This document shows positions 18,702 to 27,974 of a stretch of 64,000 nucleotides of DNA, piece after piece. Position 1 is the first letter of the stretch; the number at the start of each line of letters is the position of its first letter. The notes under the pieces are model-generated. The model was not told the origin of the DNA, ran no database searches, and worked only from the letters and a program-made list of their open reading frames with translations. The stretch spans positions 1 through 64,000 of the forward strand of contig CADASP010000004.1 in NCBI GenBank assembly GCA_902790625.1, given 5' to 3'. Position numbers and translations under genes: made by a program. This DNA is from an uncultured Prevotellaceae bacterium. Its GTDB lineage: Bacteria > Bacteroidota > Bacteroidia > Bacteroidales > Bacteroidaceae.

Positions 18702-18733
18702 TTTGGCCGTTAAACAAAAACATCGTAACTTTG
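18702..18733 (+). promoter_or_regulatory. Promoter of the large surface-protein gene
   Basis: TTTG (18702-18705) and TAACTTTG (18726-18733) are separated by 20 bases. A leader of about 55 bases precedes the ATG at 18795. Confidence 0.8.
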
Positions 18734-18794
18734 CAAATTGAAATATCTATCTACCTTATTATTAACTTTATTTATTAACTAAAACAAAACGCTT

Positions 18795-21700
18795 ATGAAA
18801 AAATTACTCACCTTCATTGCTGCGTTGTTGTGCGCAGCAAACATTTCGGCACAGGACAACTGGGTCGAACTGTTGGCCAGTGGTGACTTGGAAGGCGGCC
18901 GCGTTGAGTTTAATGCGGCAAATTTCACTTTCCACAACTACGACGGTTGGGGAGCTGATGCCGCCGAGACTGGCACCATGCCAGGCGGTTTCCTGCTTAA
19001 CGAATCCAATGGCTGTCCCATCGGCGACCCCAGCTGCAATGCATGGGTTGACCTGACGGACTACTCAAAGCTCTATGTGAAGATGGCCGGTTGCGACGGC
19101 GATGGCAATCTGAACGGTTCCAACCCCCGTATCTTCATCAACCGCACAGCCGACAACGGTCAGTTCAATGCCGACAAGGATGCATCGCAGTGCATCGTAT
19201 TGCCTAACGGCGGATGGGCTGCCGAGTATTACACACAAGAGGAGGACGGCACCTACGTCATCGACCTGAAGAAGATTGCCGACGAGTGGGGATTTGTGCA
19301 TTTCCACTCCATCAAGGGTTCTGCTTGGAACACCCAGGCCATCGTCTACAGCATCGAGGTAGAGAAAGAAATTGACTTGAAGAACTTTGCCGTCAAAGAG
19401 AACAACGTTGGGCCAATGGCTCCCACCATCACCGAAGGTGTAGGCAAAGATGGCACCAATGGCATCAAGGTCACGTCGCCCGCCGGTGCTGCCCAAGATT
19501 GGGACACCCAGTTCTGGATTGTATTCGATGAGGTGTTGCCAGAGGGCACCAAAATCAAAGTGGAGTTCGACTACAAAGCTTCAACAAATGTCGGCGAAAT
19601 CGACGCACAGGCACACCACAATCCTGGTGAGTATCTGACTTGGTATTCCATCGCAAAGCCTAATTTCACCACCGTGTGGCAGCACTACTCCAACGAAGTC
19701 ACTGTCGACAGTGAAATGACTATCGGTCAAAGTGGCGCCGGAGAAGGATTCAAGAGCATCGCCTTCAACCTTTCAAAGGACAAAGCTAACGATGTGGAGT
19801 TCTTCTTCGACAATTTCTCCGTCAAGAAAGAAGACGCGCCCATCGTGGAACCCGACATGGTGAACATTGTCAACAACGACTGTTTCTTCTCAAAGGAGAG
19901 CAATGGAGAAATCCTGCCATCGACCATTGACGAAGAGGGTGTCATCGCCGTGACTTCGCTCGCTGGTGCTTCACAGGATTGGGACACCCAGTTCTGGATT
20001 CGCACTCCGGGCATCATCCCACAAGGGGCAAGCATCAAGGTGACCTTCGACTACAAGGCCAGCATCAACGCTTCTGCCGACACACAAATTCACAATGAGC
20101 CGGGGCAGTATGTGCACTGGTCAGCCATCGGTTCGCCCAACTTCACCACCGAGTGGCAAAGCTATAAGAGAACATTGACCATACCATCAGAGTGCAATGG
20201 AAACAAACACAGCGACACCGATAACTGGCTCAACCTGTTCCACTCCATCGCCTTCAACCTCTCGAAGGATAAAGCCAATGACGTGACCTTCTACTTCAAG
20301 AACATCAAGGTTGAGGTTCTTGAGGAAGACCTCACCGCCGGCATGCTCGGAATGCCCTTCGAGAGCGGTAAATACTACATCGGAAATGTATCTGCTGCTG
20401 ACGAGGGAAAGCCCGCATGGTGGGGAGCTGGCAACGATTGGGGCACAAAGGCTTCGCTGCTGAAGAATCCTGACTACGTCACACTACACTTCCAGACCGA
20501 CGGCACCTACCTCATGGAGTCGCAGGTTTCAAACGGTGGCACCAGCTACTACTTCAACGGCGCCTGGATGGACCAAACACCACCACTGAAGCTGAAGATT
20601 AAGAGAGGCGAATTGATGGGCTATGAGGATGACGACGAAACCATACCCGTCTACACTTATTATATTTACGATGCTAATCCTAATGCTGATGGACTCGGAT
20701 TCTTCGGATGGGACGGTTCGAGCACCGTGCTGGCTTCCAAACTGGCCGCTGACAATCCCAACGCAGCTTGGATGATTGTTACAGAGGAGGAGCTTATCAA
20801 GGGATTGAACGAAGCTTCGGTTAGAGAGCCTGGTGACGCTACCTTCCTCATCACCGACCACACCTTCGGACGCAACAACCGCAACGTGAGCGCTTGGAAT
20901 GTCAGTGCAGACTGCACCAACAGCAACCTGACGGGCGGCAACAGCAACAAGCACAGCGCAGAGAGCTATCACTCAACATTCACCATCTGGCAGGATCTGA
21001 CCAATGTACCCAACGGTGTCTACAGCTTCACCGCACAAGGATTCTATCGCCAAGATGGAAGCGACAACGAGAACCTGGCCGAGTTCTTCGTCAACGAGGA
21101 AACAGCCCTCGTGCCCTTGAAGACTGGTACCGAGAACAGCATGGCCGATGCTTGCACTTCATTTGAGGCTGGCAAGTATAAGATTGAGCCTATCTTCTTC
21201 GAAGTGACCGACGGTTTGATCACCGTGGGCGTGAGGAATCCCAACAACACAAACCTCTGGGTGATTTGGGACAACTTTGAGCTTACCTACTACGGTGCCG
21301 ACTGCACCATCGAAGATGCAAAGAATGCCGCCATCTTCGACGAACTGGAAGAACTCATGGACGAAGCTGCTGAACTGATGAACCAAACAACCAATGTGGA
21401 CCTGATTATGGAACTTGGTGCTGCTTACTCACTAGCTACAAATGCAGAGACCGTTGAAGAGGCCAAGGCTGCCATAGAGGCACTGAAGGCTGCTATCATG
21501 AAGGCCAATGCTTACATCTATGCAGGAAACGTGCTGCCCAAGATGAAGGAGTTCACCGAAAGCACCAACTTCTACACCATGGAAGCTCTTGAAGAGTACT
21601 ACACCAAGTGGCAAATCAAGTACGATGCTGGCACACTGACCGCCGATGAGGCTAACGCACTGCAGGATCCCTCTATTACCACTGACTGGCGCGCCGACAA

Positions 21701-22292
21701 CAAAGTGGACGACCTGCTGATGAGCGTCTGGGATGCAGAGCCCATGAATTGGGACACCTATCACGTGAACACCTGGAGCACCGAGGGCAACAACGACGGT
21801 ACCAATTTCGTGGTTCCATTCATTGAGTACTGGACTGGCGATGGCGACCGTCTGGCTGAGAAGGCCCTCACCGCCACCATCACCGACCTGCCCAACGATG
21901 AGTACTTTGTAAGCGCTTGGGTGCGCGTGCGCCTGCAGAACGGTGCCACTGATCCTTACGGAATCACCGCACAGGTCAACGATGGCGAAGAGGTGAACGT
22001 TACCGATGGTGAGCCCATCGTAACCAATAATGGCACATTCGCTCTGAAGGAAATCAACGCCGCCGGCAATGTCACCGACGGAGTGCTGAAGTTCAAGTTC
22101 AACGTGGCTGCTGACAACAACATCAGCTGGCTCTCGTTCAAGAACGTGAAGTACGTATCCAAGACCACCGTCGGCATCGACGAGGTGAAGGCTAACACAG
22201 CCGACAACACCGTCTACAACCTCGGCGGACAGAAGGTGAAGAATGCTCAGAAGGGCATCTACATCGTGGGTGGAAAGAAGATCGTGAAGTAA
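18795..22292 (+). CDS. Large secreted protein with repeated carbohydrate-binding-like domains
   Basis: A 1165-residue protein with a signal peptide ending near NISAQ. Two homologous jelly-roll-like modules follow (about residues 205-355 and 365-515); both contain the block AQDWDTQFWI or SQDWDTQFWI and a later FDYKAS. A third region around 690-850 resembles another binding module. An acidic helical region follows near 850-960, and the C-terminal tail is VYNLGGQKV...KGIYIVGGKK. No catalytic motif was recognised. It probably binds polysaccharide at the cell surface. Strong promoter and terminator frame it as a single gene. Confidence 0.7.
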   Translation: MKKLLTFIAALLCAANISAQDNWVELLASGDLEGGRVEFNAANFTFHNYDGWGADAAETGTMPGGFLLNESNGCPIGDPSCNAWVDLTDYSKLYVKMAGCDGDGNLNGSNPRIFINRTADNGQFNADKDASQCIVLPNGGWAAEYYTQEEDGTYVIDLKKIADEWGFVHFHSIKGSAWNTQAIVYSIEVEKEIDLKNFAVKENNVGPMAPTITEGVGKDGTNGIKVTSPAGAAQDWDTQFWIVFDEVLPEGTKIKVEFDYKASTNVGEIDAQAHHNPGEYLTWYSIAKPNFTTVWQHYSNEVTVDSEMTIGQSGAGEGFKSIAFNLSKDKANDVEFFFDNFSVKKEDAPIVEPDMVNIVNNDCFFSKESNGEILPSTIDEEGVIAVTSLAGASQDWDTQFWIRTPGIIPQGASIKVTFDYKASINASADTQIHNEPGQYVHWSAIGSPNFTTEWQSYKRTLTIPSECNGNKHSDTDNWLNLFHSIAFNLSKDKANDVTFYFKNIKVEVLEEDLTAGMLGMPFESGKYYIGNVSAADEGKPAWWGAGNDWGTKASLLKNPDYVTLHFQTDGTYLMESQVSNGGTSYYFNGAWMDQTPPLKLKIKRGELMGYEDDDETIPVYTYYIYDANPNADGLGFFGWDGSSTVLASKLAADNPNAAWMIVTEEELIKGLNEASVREPGDATFLITDHTFGRNNRNVSAWNVSADCTNSNLTGGNSNKHSAESYHSTFTIWQDLTNVPNGVYSFTAQGFYRQDGSDNENLAEFFVNEETALVPLKTGTENSMADACTSFEAGKYKIEPIFFEVTDGLITVGVRNPNNTNLWVIWDNFELTYYGADCTIEDAKNAAIFDELEELMDEAAELMNQTTNVDLIMELGAAYSLATNAETVEEAKAAIEALKAAIMKANAYIYAGNVLPKMKEFTESTNFYTMEALEEYYTKWQIKYDAGTLTADEANALQDPSITTDWRADNKVDDLLMSVWDAEPMNWDTYHVNTWSTEGNNDGTNFVVPFIEYWTGDGDRLAEKALTATITDLPNDEYFVSAWVRVRLQNGATDPYGITAQVNDGEEVNVTDGEPIVTNNGTFALKEINAAGNVTDGVLKFKFNVAADNNISWLSFKNVKYVSKTTVGIDEVKANTADNTVYNLGGQKVKNAQKGIYIVGGKKIVK

Positions 22293-22321
22293 GCTTCCGA
22301 ACCTTATCCAACCAAACAACC

Positions 22322-22366
22322 AAAGCGACGCACAACGCCACAACGGTGGCCGAGTGCGTCGCTTTT
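22322..22366 (+). terminator. Terminator of the large surface-protein gene
   Basis: AAAGCGACGCAC (22322-22333) pairs perfectly with GTGCGTCGCTTT (22354-22365), followed by T and C. It lies 30 bases after the stop codon. Confidence 0.85.
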
Positions 22367-22418
22367 CCCATCAAATAACAAATTTTAACTGCTTCAGCAA
22401 AAAAAACACCCAAAAAGC

Positions 22419-22450
22419 TTGCACAATAAGAAAAATCATCGTACCTTTGC
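22419..22450 (+). promoter_or_regulatory. Promoter of tRNA-Asn
   Basis: TTG (22419-22421) and TACCTTTG (22443-22450) are separated by 21 bases, about 45 bases before the tRNA. Confidence 0.7.
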
Positions 22451-22496
22451 ACCCGCAAATCAGTTGAAGCCGCAAGGAACACAGCTGATAGCCCTG

Positions 22497-22570
22497 CTTC
22501 AGTAGCTCAGTTGGTTAGAGCACCTGACTGTTAATCAGGGGGTCGTTGGTTCAAGCCCATCCTGAAGCGC
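22497..22570 (+). tRNA. tRNA-Asn (anticodon GTT)
   Basis: A 74-base cloverleaf. The acceptor stem GCTTCAG pairs with CTGAAGC, the D arm is GCTCAGTTGGTTAGAGC, and the anticodon arm is CCTGA-CTGTTAA-TCAGG with anticodon GTT. The T arm contains TTCAAGC with one imperfect pair. The discriminator base is G and CCA is not encoded. The AT-rich island with an integrase fragment starts just downstream, so this tRNA is the likely integration target. Confidence 0.95.
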
Positions 22571-22571
22571 A

Positions 22572-22602
22572 AGAATCCCAAGAGCAATCTTGGGATTCTT
22601 TG
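22572..22602 (+). terminator. Terminator of tRNA-Asn
   Basis: A perfect 13-bp stem (22572-22584 with 22589-22601) with loop GCAA starts two bases after the tRNA. Confidence 0.85.
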
Positions 22603-22712
22603 TGTCTATAAAGTCCTTATTTTAAAGGCTTTCCGCGATACTAAGGTGATTCCAATTATACTGGTTCTACTTTTCCTCAAAACTCCAGATTCTCAAAAAT
22701 CAGCGCATTTTT

Positions 22713-22752
22713 AACCAAATGTTGACCGCATGTTGACCGCAAGTTGACCGCT
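22713..22752. repeat. TTGACCGC direct repeats upstream of the integrase fragment
   Basis: Three TTGACCGC units (ATGTTGACCGC, ATGTTGACCGC, AAGTTGACCGC) lie directly before the integrase start. Similar repeats precede Bacteroidetes tyrosine integrases and could be arm-type sites. Confidence 0.6.
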
Positions 22753-22777
22753 GTTAGCACTAAAAAACAAAATTGCT

Positions 22778-22930
22778 ATGCTGACAATCAAAGCAGAAGT
22801 CCAAAAGGACAGGAAAAGAACGGATGGAACGTACAACTATATTTCAAGGGCTGTTAATGCTACAGAAGTGGCTACAGGCATAAACAACGCCCTACACGGT
22901 GACGAGAAATATTCTTGGTTCTTAGGTTAA
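22778..22930 (+). pseudogene. Truncated tyrosine integrase (N-terminal fragment)
   Basis: A 50-codon frame whose first 20 residues, MLTIKAEVQKDRKRTDGTYN, are the characteristic start of Bacteroidetes tyrosine recombinases, which are normally about 400 residues. After TYN the sequence no longer resembles an integrase and soon stops. No catalytic core (R-H-R-Y) is present. It sits 208 bases from the tRNA-Asn 3' end. It is best read as the remnant of an element that integrated at the tRNA and then lost its recombinase. Confidence 0.75.
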
Positions 22931-22937
22931 ACAACTT

Positions 22938-22973
22938 GGGGAACATTCCAACTTAAAGGAGTGTTTCCCTTTT
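22938..22973 (+). terminator. Hairpin after the integrase fragment
   Basis: GGGGAACATTCC (22938-22949) pairs, with small mismatches, with GGAGTGTTTCCC (22958-22969), followed by TTTT. Confidence 0.5.
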
Positions 22974-22986
22974 AATATCACAAACT

Positions 22987-23343
22987 ATGGAGAAAAGAAA
23001 GATAAGACTTTACCCTACAGATTCACTAATACATCATTTTCACGCTCGCATTAGTGCCATTAGCTATTTATATAGCAAAAAGGAGAACAGATGTTTAGAC
23101 GGATGGGAAAGAGTAAGATTAGACAATCCTTTTACAAGAAATTGCCAAATAGAAATTAAGGCAATAGAAGTGATAGAGGACAAAACTATTACCAGCGGAA
23201 TCTTTGAGGGAATGAAGTATATCAAGTATGAAGTAAAGAAAAACGTTTGGGGTATCAAGTATCTGGAATATATAAAAGGAGAAGGATTCTATATACTTGG
23301 TGACAAATTAACCCTCTACGCTAGACTACCATGCAGTTGGTAG
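22987..23343 (+). CDS. Hypothetical protein, island gene
   Basis: A 118-residue protein beginning MEKRKIRLYPTDSLIHHF. I do not recognise the family. It is basic, has no signal peptide or membrane helix, and alternates predicted strands (WGIKYLEYIKGEGFYILGDKL). Codon use is AT-rich like the island genes. A terminator at 23390-23423 follows it, so it is probably transcribed alone. Confidence 0.55.
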   Translation: MEKRKIRLYPTDSLIHHFHARISAISYLYSKKENRCLDGWERVRLDNPFTRNCQIEIKAIEVIEDKTITSGIFEGMKYIKYEVKKNVWGIKYLEYIKGEGFYILGDKLTLYARLPCSW

Positions 23344-23389
23344 GCTGATAGTGTAATCAAAATGGAAGTGTACCAAAATGAATCTATAG

Positions 23390-23423
23390 AGAGGGATAGG
23401 GGCTTAGACCTCTATCTCTTTTT
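23390..23423 (+). terminator. Terminator after the 118-residue gene
   Basis: AGAGGGATAGGGG (23390-23402) pairs with CCTCTATCTCTTT (23409-23421) including G-U pairs, and runs into TTTTT. Confidence 0.7.
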
Positions 23424-23489
23424 ATTGTATGTATGTGGTGCTAATTATTAAAAATGATGGTTAAAATGCAGATTTTTGAATAAAAATGC

Positions 23490-23519
23490 TTGTTATGTGA
23501 AAAATAATACCTATATTTG
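23490..23519 (+). promoter_or_regulatory. Promoter with long leader for the WG-like gene
   Basis: TTG (23490-23492) and TATATTTG (23512-23519) are separated by 19 bases. The first good ATG is 23816, which leaves a leader of nearly 300 bases with no recognised gene. The leader may be structured or hold a small RNA; nothing specific is seen. Confidence 0.65.
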
Positions 23520-23815
23520 CCACTGAGTTTCAAGTACCCATAGAGTTTGGCGTGCGTTATAAAGGGCTCAGATAAAAACAGGAGCAAATGGATATTATCC
23601 TTCACTGAAATCTGGACAATTTCAATCATCAAGGGTAATGGCAGTATGCTCATGGTGGGATTATTATATCATTAATATATCTCACGCATGGGTTGTTGTC
23701 TTTATTTGATGATTGGCAGTCCAGAGCCACAGTGAGATAGATTCAGCAGTCCCATGCTTCTTTAACTATAAATCCGCTATTCATCTTGGGAACTGATAGC
23801 ATTTACGCAAATAAA

Positions 23816-25951
23816 ATGAATATTAGCAATAATACTATCAAAGAACTCTTAAAATCACAAGGGAAATTGGATTTTAAGCCATGTATTTGTGACGGATTAA
23901 ATAAAGAGATATGGGCTTACAGAACAGAAGATGACTCATTTTATTTCTGTGATAATGAATTAAATATATTAGAAGGATTGGACCTAATTGACCTAAGACT
24001 TGGATGGGGAGTTAAAATCATTCTAAGCAATCCTAACGAATATAGAATTATTTCGGAAGGATTTGAAATCTCAGATAATTGTGTAGAGGAAACTAATGAC
24101 TATTCACAAAATGAAGGATGGATAATAGATTGCAATGATAAGATTACGAAAAGAATACCTAATTTCATCGGGTATAAAGTAATCGACTATTATTATGTTT
24201 TTAATGCTTCAAGACCTATATACCGAATTTCCAATGGTAACGAAAACTATTGGTTGCCAACAGATAAAGCTCAATGCTTTATTGAGGAAGAGGGCGTGTT
24301 GAAAGAAACTGACACATATTATTGTGGAACATACTCAAAATTTGACTTGTTCTTTTGTAATGATCAATTTTATATAAAAGCAGACCCCAATTTACCATAC
24401 GAGAATCATTATTTATATTTTGACAATCCTGTGTTCTGGTTTGCACACAACACAGCTCGGATAATTGACATACACAAAAAGTTAGAATCGTATGAATTGT
24501 GTGTATACAAATTAATTGTTGAAAAAGAACGGTTTAATACTTATAAAGGAAAAAGGGAATACTATCAAGTAGACGAATGTGAATGCATAGATAATTATGA
24601 TTTACGAATAGAATCGGCTCCAAATAAATGTTATTATTATTCTGATACTAAATTCTTTCTTGTGCGCATGTCTGTCAATAATAGAGATTTCTATTTGTTC
24701 ACTATTAGCTGGGAAGGTAAGATGTGGCGTACTGAAAAAAGTAAAAATGATAATTTCATGTCTTATAATAATGGCATAATTAAATTAAAAGTCCAATCAA
24801 AAGAACAATCAAAAAAGGACAGTATTTTTTCGAATTTATTATCTAAAGAAATTGATTACGAATTCATTGATTTTAGAGGGAATCATATAGCGTCTTTAGA
24901 CGAGTATACGAATTTTTTTGTTGTTTCAAAGGTGTTAGATACAACTATTATTGGAGCAGAATACTATGACAATCCTCAAAATGAAAGGATTTGTTTTTAC
25001 GGAATCGTTAATGGAATGACTGGTGAATTGGTCGTACCGATTAAATATGACTACTTGCAACTATATGACGGCTTTAATTATTTTTATGCAATAGTGAAAG
25101 CAAACTATTTAGACGAAAAAGGGGAAAATAAAGAACGATATGGCTTAATGTATAATGGTAAAATGATTTTGCCATGTAACAATTCAGAAATTCAAGTATT
25201 TAACAAAAATCTATATATTATAAATGATGGAGTAAAATATAAAATTATATCCAATGGAAAAATCTGCATTGAGGATAATTTTGATGAAATATTGCCAGAC
25301 CACAAATCAGGTAAAAAATACCTTCCAACGGGTAAGAATTCTGCCAGATTAACTAATAATGATTTTTATTGGGCAGTTATTCTTCGAGATGGACTAAAAG
25401 GACTTTTTTCGCCTGACTGGAACTTATACATCAAACCTCAATTCACGACGATGACCCCTCTAATAGAAGAAAAGTTCCTGCTGGCGGACAAAAAATTATA
25501 CAAGATAGATGGTGAACATTTTTCCCTTGTAAAGGACATGTCTGAATATTGCTATATCGGAGGATTCTGTCAGTATCATCTATTTGTGTTAGAAAATGGT
25601 GACCGAAACTGTTTGGATAATTATGTATGTTATCACCTTAATAATGCACAATTGAATGAACAATTGATTGAAAATGTGAGAGAGTGCTATGATATAAATT
25701 CAGAAATATTTAAACACATTGATTTATGGGTATACGAACCCATTTTGTGTATTGGAGATATTTTCTATAGTATCGGAAAAGCTATTTTTGAAAAGAGTAT
25801 AGATGATTTTATTTCATATCCAAGTCCAGATCCTGATGCAGGTCGGAATTATGAACGTGATACCTATTATGCTTTAGGAGGTACGGACTATGATAAATTT
25901 AAAGAAGAAGGAGGGGACATTGATTCCATGATGGACGGAATGGGTTTTTAG
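23816..25951 (+). CDS. WG-repeat-like protein with acidic MGF C-terminus
   Basis: A 711-residue protein; the ATG at 23816 is chosen over a TTG 30 bases earlier. Several degenerate units resemble the WG/beta-strand repeat of bacterial WG proteins, for example YGLMYNGKMILPCNN, KGLFSPDWNLYIKPQFTTM and FYGIVNGMTGELVVPIKYD. These repeats usually form propeller-like binding surfaces. There is no signal peptide. The last 25 residues hold TDYDKFKEEGGDIDSMMDGMGF-type sequence, matching the end of the small acidic protein at 49859. No enzyme motif is seen. It is AT-rich and island-borne, possibly a conflict-related sensor. Confidence 0.6.
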   Translation: MNISNNTIKELLKSQGKLDFKPCICDGLNKEIWAYRTEDDSFYFCDNELNILEGLDLIDLRLGWGVKIILSNPNEYRIISEGFEISDNCVEETNDYSQNEGWIIDCNDKITKRIPNFIGYKVIDYYYVFNASRPIYRISNGNENYWLPTDKAQCFIEEEGVLKETDTYYCGTYSKFDLFFCNDQFYIKADPNLPYENHYLYFDNPVFWFAHNTARIIDIHKKLESYELCVYKLIVEKERFNTYKGKREYYQVDECECIDNYDLRIESAPNKCYYYSDTKFFLVRMSVNNRDFYLFTISWEGKMWRTEKSKNDNFMSYNNGIIKLKVQSKEQSKKDSIFSNLLSKEIDYEFIDFRGNHIASLDEYTNFFVVSKVLDTTIIGAEYYDNPQNERICFYGIVNGMTGELVVPIKYDYLQLYDGFNYFYAIVKANYLDEKGENKERYGLMYNGKMILPCNNSEIQVFNKNLYIINDGVKYKIISNGKICIEDNFDEILPDHKSGKKYLPTGKNSARLTNNDFYWAVILRDGLKGLFSPDWNLYIKPQFTTMTPLIEEKFLLADKKLYKIDGEHFSLVKDMSEYCYIGGFCQYHLFVLENGDRNCLDNYVCYHLNNAQLNEQLIENVRECYDINSEIFKHIDLWVYEPILCIGDIFYSIGKAIFEKSIDDFISYPSPDPDAGRNYERDTYYALGGTDYDKFKEEGGDIDSMMDGMGF

Positions 25952-26124
25952 TAATTATAATATATCGTAAATTCGATGAGGTCATCATTAACAGTGAAGC
26001 CCCAACAAATATACTTTGAGATAACAAAACAAGATTGTTATTCTATTATACTTTCATTTGAAATTGGCACAATAATTGCTATAAAGGAATTGGAAGTCTC
26101 ATCTTTAAAAGAGTCAATAGCCCA

Positions 26125-26448
26125 ATGAACGAAAGAATGACAGAATTTGAAGAAAAAATCATTAGACACTTACTTGGTGGACTTTATGGACCCCTAATAA
26201 TAGAGGTACAAGCTAAATTAAATAATCCATGTGCATACCCACCTGTTAAATTGATTCGCACAGACATGAGGGTAGATTCATACATTGTATACGAAATGAC
26301 CTGTTGTGGTTGTAAGAAAGGTGGTTGTGTTCCAGAAGCTTATATTAAGGTAATAGATGATATTGAAAATGGAAAGATTCTTCAATCAGATGCAGACCCA
26401 AACCTGAGAATTGAGTATATAAAAAGTTACGAAGCATATAATAGTTGA
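26125..26448 (+). CDS. Hypothetical protein with a Cys-rich motif
   Basis: A 107-residue protein of unknown family. It has a clustered MTCCGCKKGGCVPE motif near residue 56-68 that could bind a metal. There is no signal peptide. It lies four bases before the next gene and is probably cotranscribed with 26453-26767 and 26764-27246. Confidence 0.6.
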   Translation: MNERMTEFEEKIIRHLLGGLYGPLIIEVQAKLNNPCAYPPVKLIRTDMRVDSYIVYEMTCCGCKKGGCVPEAYIKVIDDIENGKILQSDADPNLRIEYIKSYEAYNS

Positions 26449-26452
26449 GAAT

Positions 26453-26767
26453 ATGCCGAAAGTCTTATATATAAAGAAGCACCCATTTGGAAAGAATTTC
26501 TTGGCCATTACGCTAACAGAGTTCATACTTACTGTGGCACCTCTTAATCAATATGATTTGAACCACGAAATGATTCACGTTAAGCAACAGCGTGAACTAC
26601 TCTATCTGCCTTTCTTTATTTGGTACGGTATAGAATGGCTGATACTCTATTTCAAGTATCGTGATTGGAACAAAGCCTATTTCCACATAAGATTTGAGAA
26701 AGAGGCGTATAGACATCAAGGCGACCTATCCTATTTAAAATGGAGAAGACACTACAATTACCTATGA
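26453..26767 (+). CDS. Small HExxH protein, putative metallopeptidase-like
   Basis: A 104-residue protein. The motif NHEMIHVKQQREL (about residues 37-49) is an HExxH zinc signature, followed by the hydrophobic stretch YLPFFIWYGIEWLILYF and a basic, Glu-containing AYFHIRFEKEAYRHQ. Short Bacteroidetes proteins of this pattern are annotated as putative peptidases, but activity is unproven. Its stop overlaps the start of the next gene (ATGA at 26764-26767), so translation is coupled. Confidence 0.65.
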   Translation: MPKVLYIKKHPFGKNFLAITLTEFILTVAPLNQYDLNHEMIHVKQQRELLYLPFFIWYGIEWLILYFKYRDWNKAYFHIRFEKEAYRHQGDLSYLKWRRHYNYL

Positions 26768-27246
26768 ACTACTTATTCCTTGGCATAGAAGGCGTACTTG
26801 ACACAGAACGCTATAGGAACATTCTTGCTGAAAACGGATTGAGCGGGAAAGATTCAGAAGGAGAACAGTATGACCCAGAAGCCCTACAGAATCTGGAACG
26901 TATAATAGAAGCTACTGACGCCAAAATTGTCATTGCTTCAACGTTTCGTTCTGATGATTACATGCAAGACTTATGGAAAAGAAAGGACTTGCCAGGTAAG
27001 GTGATAGGAATTACACAAACCTTATATAGGGAGAAATCTATTGGAGATATCATCGTTTTTACTAACGACCGAGGAATGGAAGTAGAAGCATGGTTAGAAG
27101 ATAACGCGACCTTCCCATTTAAATATGCCATACTTGATGATGAAGACTGTTACCTTGAAGCGCATTCTGACCACCTCGTTTTAACCGACCCGATGACAGG
27201 AATCACAAAAGAAGTAGCTGATAAGGTGATAAACCTATTAGATTAG
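26764..27246 (+). CDS. HAD-like domain protein lacking the catalytic Asp
   Basis: A 160-residue protein; the ATG at 26764 is chosen for its ATGA overlap with the preceding stop, although an earlier ATG at 26740 exists. It follows the HAD-like fold of small Swiss-army-knife RNA-repair-associated HAD domains: strand one LFLGIEGVL, motif II IVIASTFRSDD, and motif IV AILDDEDCY. The normal first motif is DxDGVL. Here it is GxEGVL, so the nucleophile Asp is Gly. The protein is likely inactive as a phosphatase and may be a binding protein. Confidence 0.7.
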   Translation: MNYLFLGIEGVLDTERYRNILAENGLSGKDSEGEQYDPEALQNLERIIEATDAKIVIASTFRSDDYMQDLWKRKDLPGKVIGITQTLYREKSIGDIIVFTNDRGMEVEAWLEDNATFPFKYAILDDEDCYLEAHSDHLVLTDPMTGITKEVADKVINLLD

Positions 27247-27533
27247 GCTATATGTGAAAAATCGGACTTTAGAACTGTTTTTGTTCGATTTTTCAAGAAA
27301 GTGCGAATAGACTTTGAACTATCGAAATAATCACTTATATTCGTCTTACAAGATTAGAGATAGGTACAGGATATAAGAGGTGAATCAACATATACTTTCC
27401 AAGTCCGAGAAAGGACAAAGGGAGGTAAGTAAAGGATACAGATAGATGTGTCCTTTCTTTTTGGATTCAGATGTAACCATATTCAGCAAATTATACTCTT
27501 TAACATAAGGATATAAACGCCAGTTACATCACC
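27247..27533. other. Intergenic region with a terminator
   Basis: About 290 bases without a gene. It contains a terminator at 27431-27462 and an AT-rich stretch. No promoter of the standard form was found before the next frame. Confidence 0.6.
27431..27462 (+). terminator. Terminator
   Basis: AAAGGATAC (27431-27439) pairs with GTGTCCTTT (27448-27456, one G-U pair), loop of 8, followed by CTTTTT. Confidence 0.8.
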
Positions 27534-27974
27534 TTGATTCTGTATTTCCAAGATTATCTGTATTTGCAGAGGCGACAAGAGAAAGAACGGAAGCGTTTGG
27601 AGGCTGAGGAACAGGCTCGGATTGAGGCAAGACGTGAAGAAGAAAGACGCCTCGTGACAGATTTGCTACTTGAAGCAGAACGCACCAGAACGGCTGCAAT
27701 GATTCGCGAATATGCCAACCAATATGAGATTGTAATGGCAGGTCGAATGGATGCTGAGCAACTGCAAACAAAACTACAATGGATGAGACAAAAAGCAGAT
27801 TATATCGACCCCTTCATCAACTGCGAAGATGAATGGCTTCAGCCTGCAGATATCAGAAAACTATTAAGTCCAGAGATTATTAAAACCACCGAAGAGCATC
27901 GGCCCTCCTATGGTTACGGAAAAGAAACCACATATTCTTACTGGCAAATCAAGAACATGTGGTGGAGGAGGTAG
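27534..27974 (+). CDS. Hypothetical charged helical protein, possibly a 5'-truncated gene
   Basis: A 146-codon frame with no ATG start; TTG at 27534 is the best available. Residues 10-60 are a charged coiled coil (RRQEKERKRLEAEEQARIE...). The middle has MRQKADYIDPFINCEDEWL, a KAD-x-x-DP segment I associate with the C-termini of several larger Bacteroidetes proteins. The lack of a start codon and the overlap of its 3' end with the helicase stop on the other strand suggest a remnant of a longer gene. Confidence 0.45.
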   Translation: MILYFQDYLYLQRRQEKERKRLEAEEQARIEARREEERRLVTDLLLEAERTRTAAMIREYANQYEIVMAGRMDAEQLQTKLQWMRQKADYIDPFINCEDEWLQPADIRKLLSPEIIKTTEEHRPSYGYGKETTYSYWQIKNMWWRR

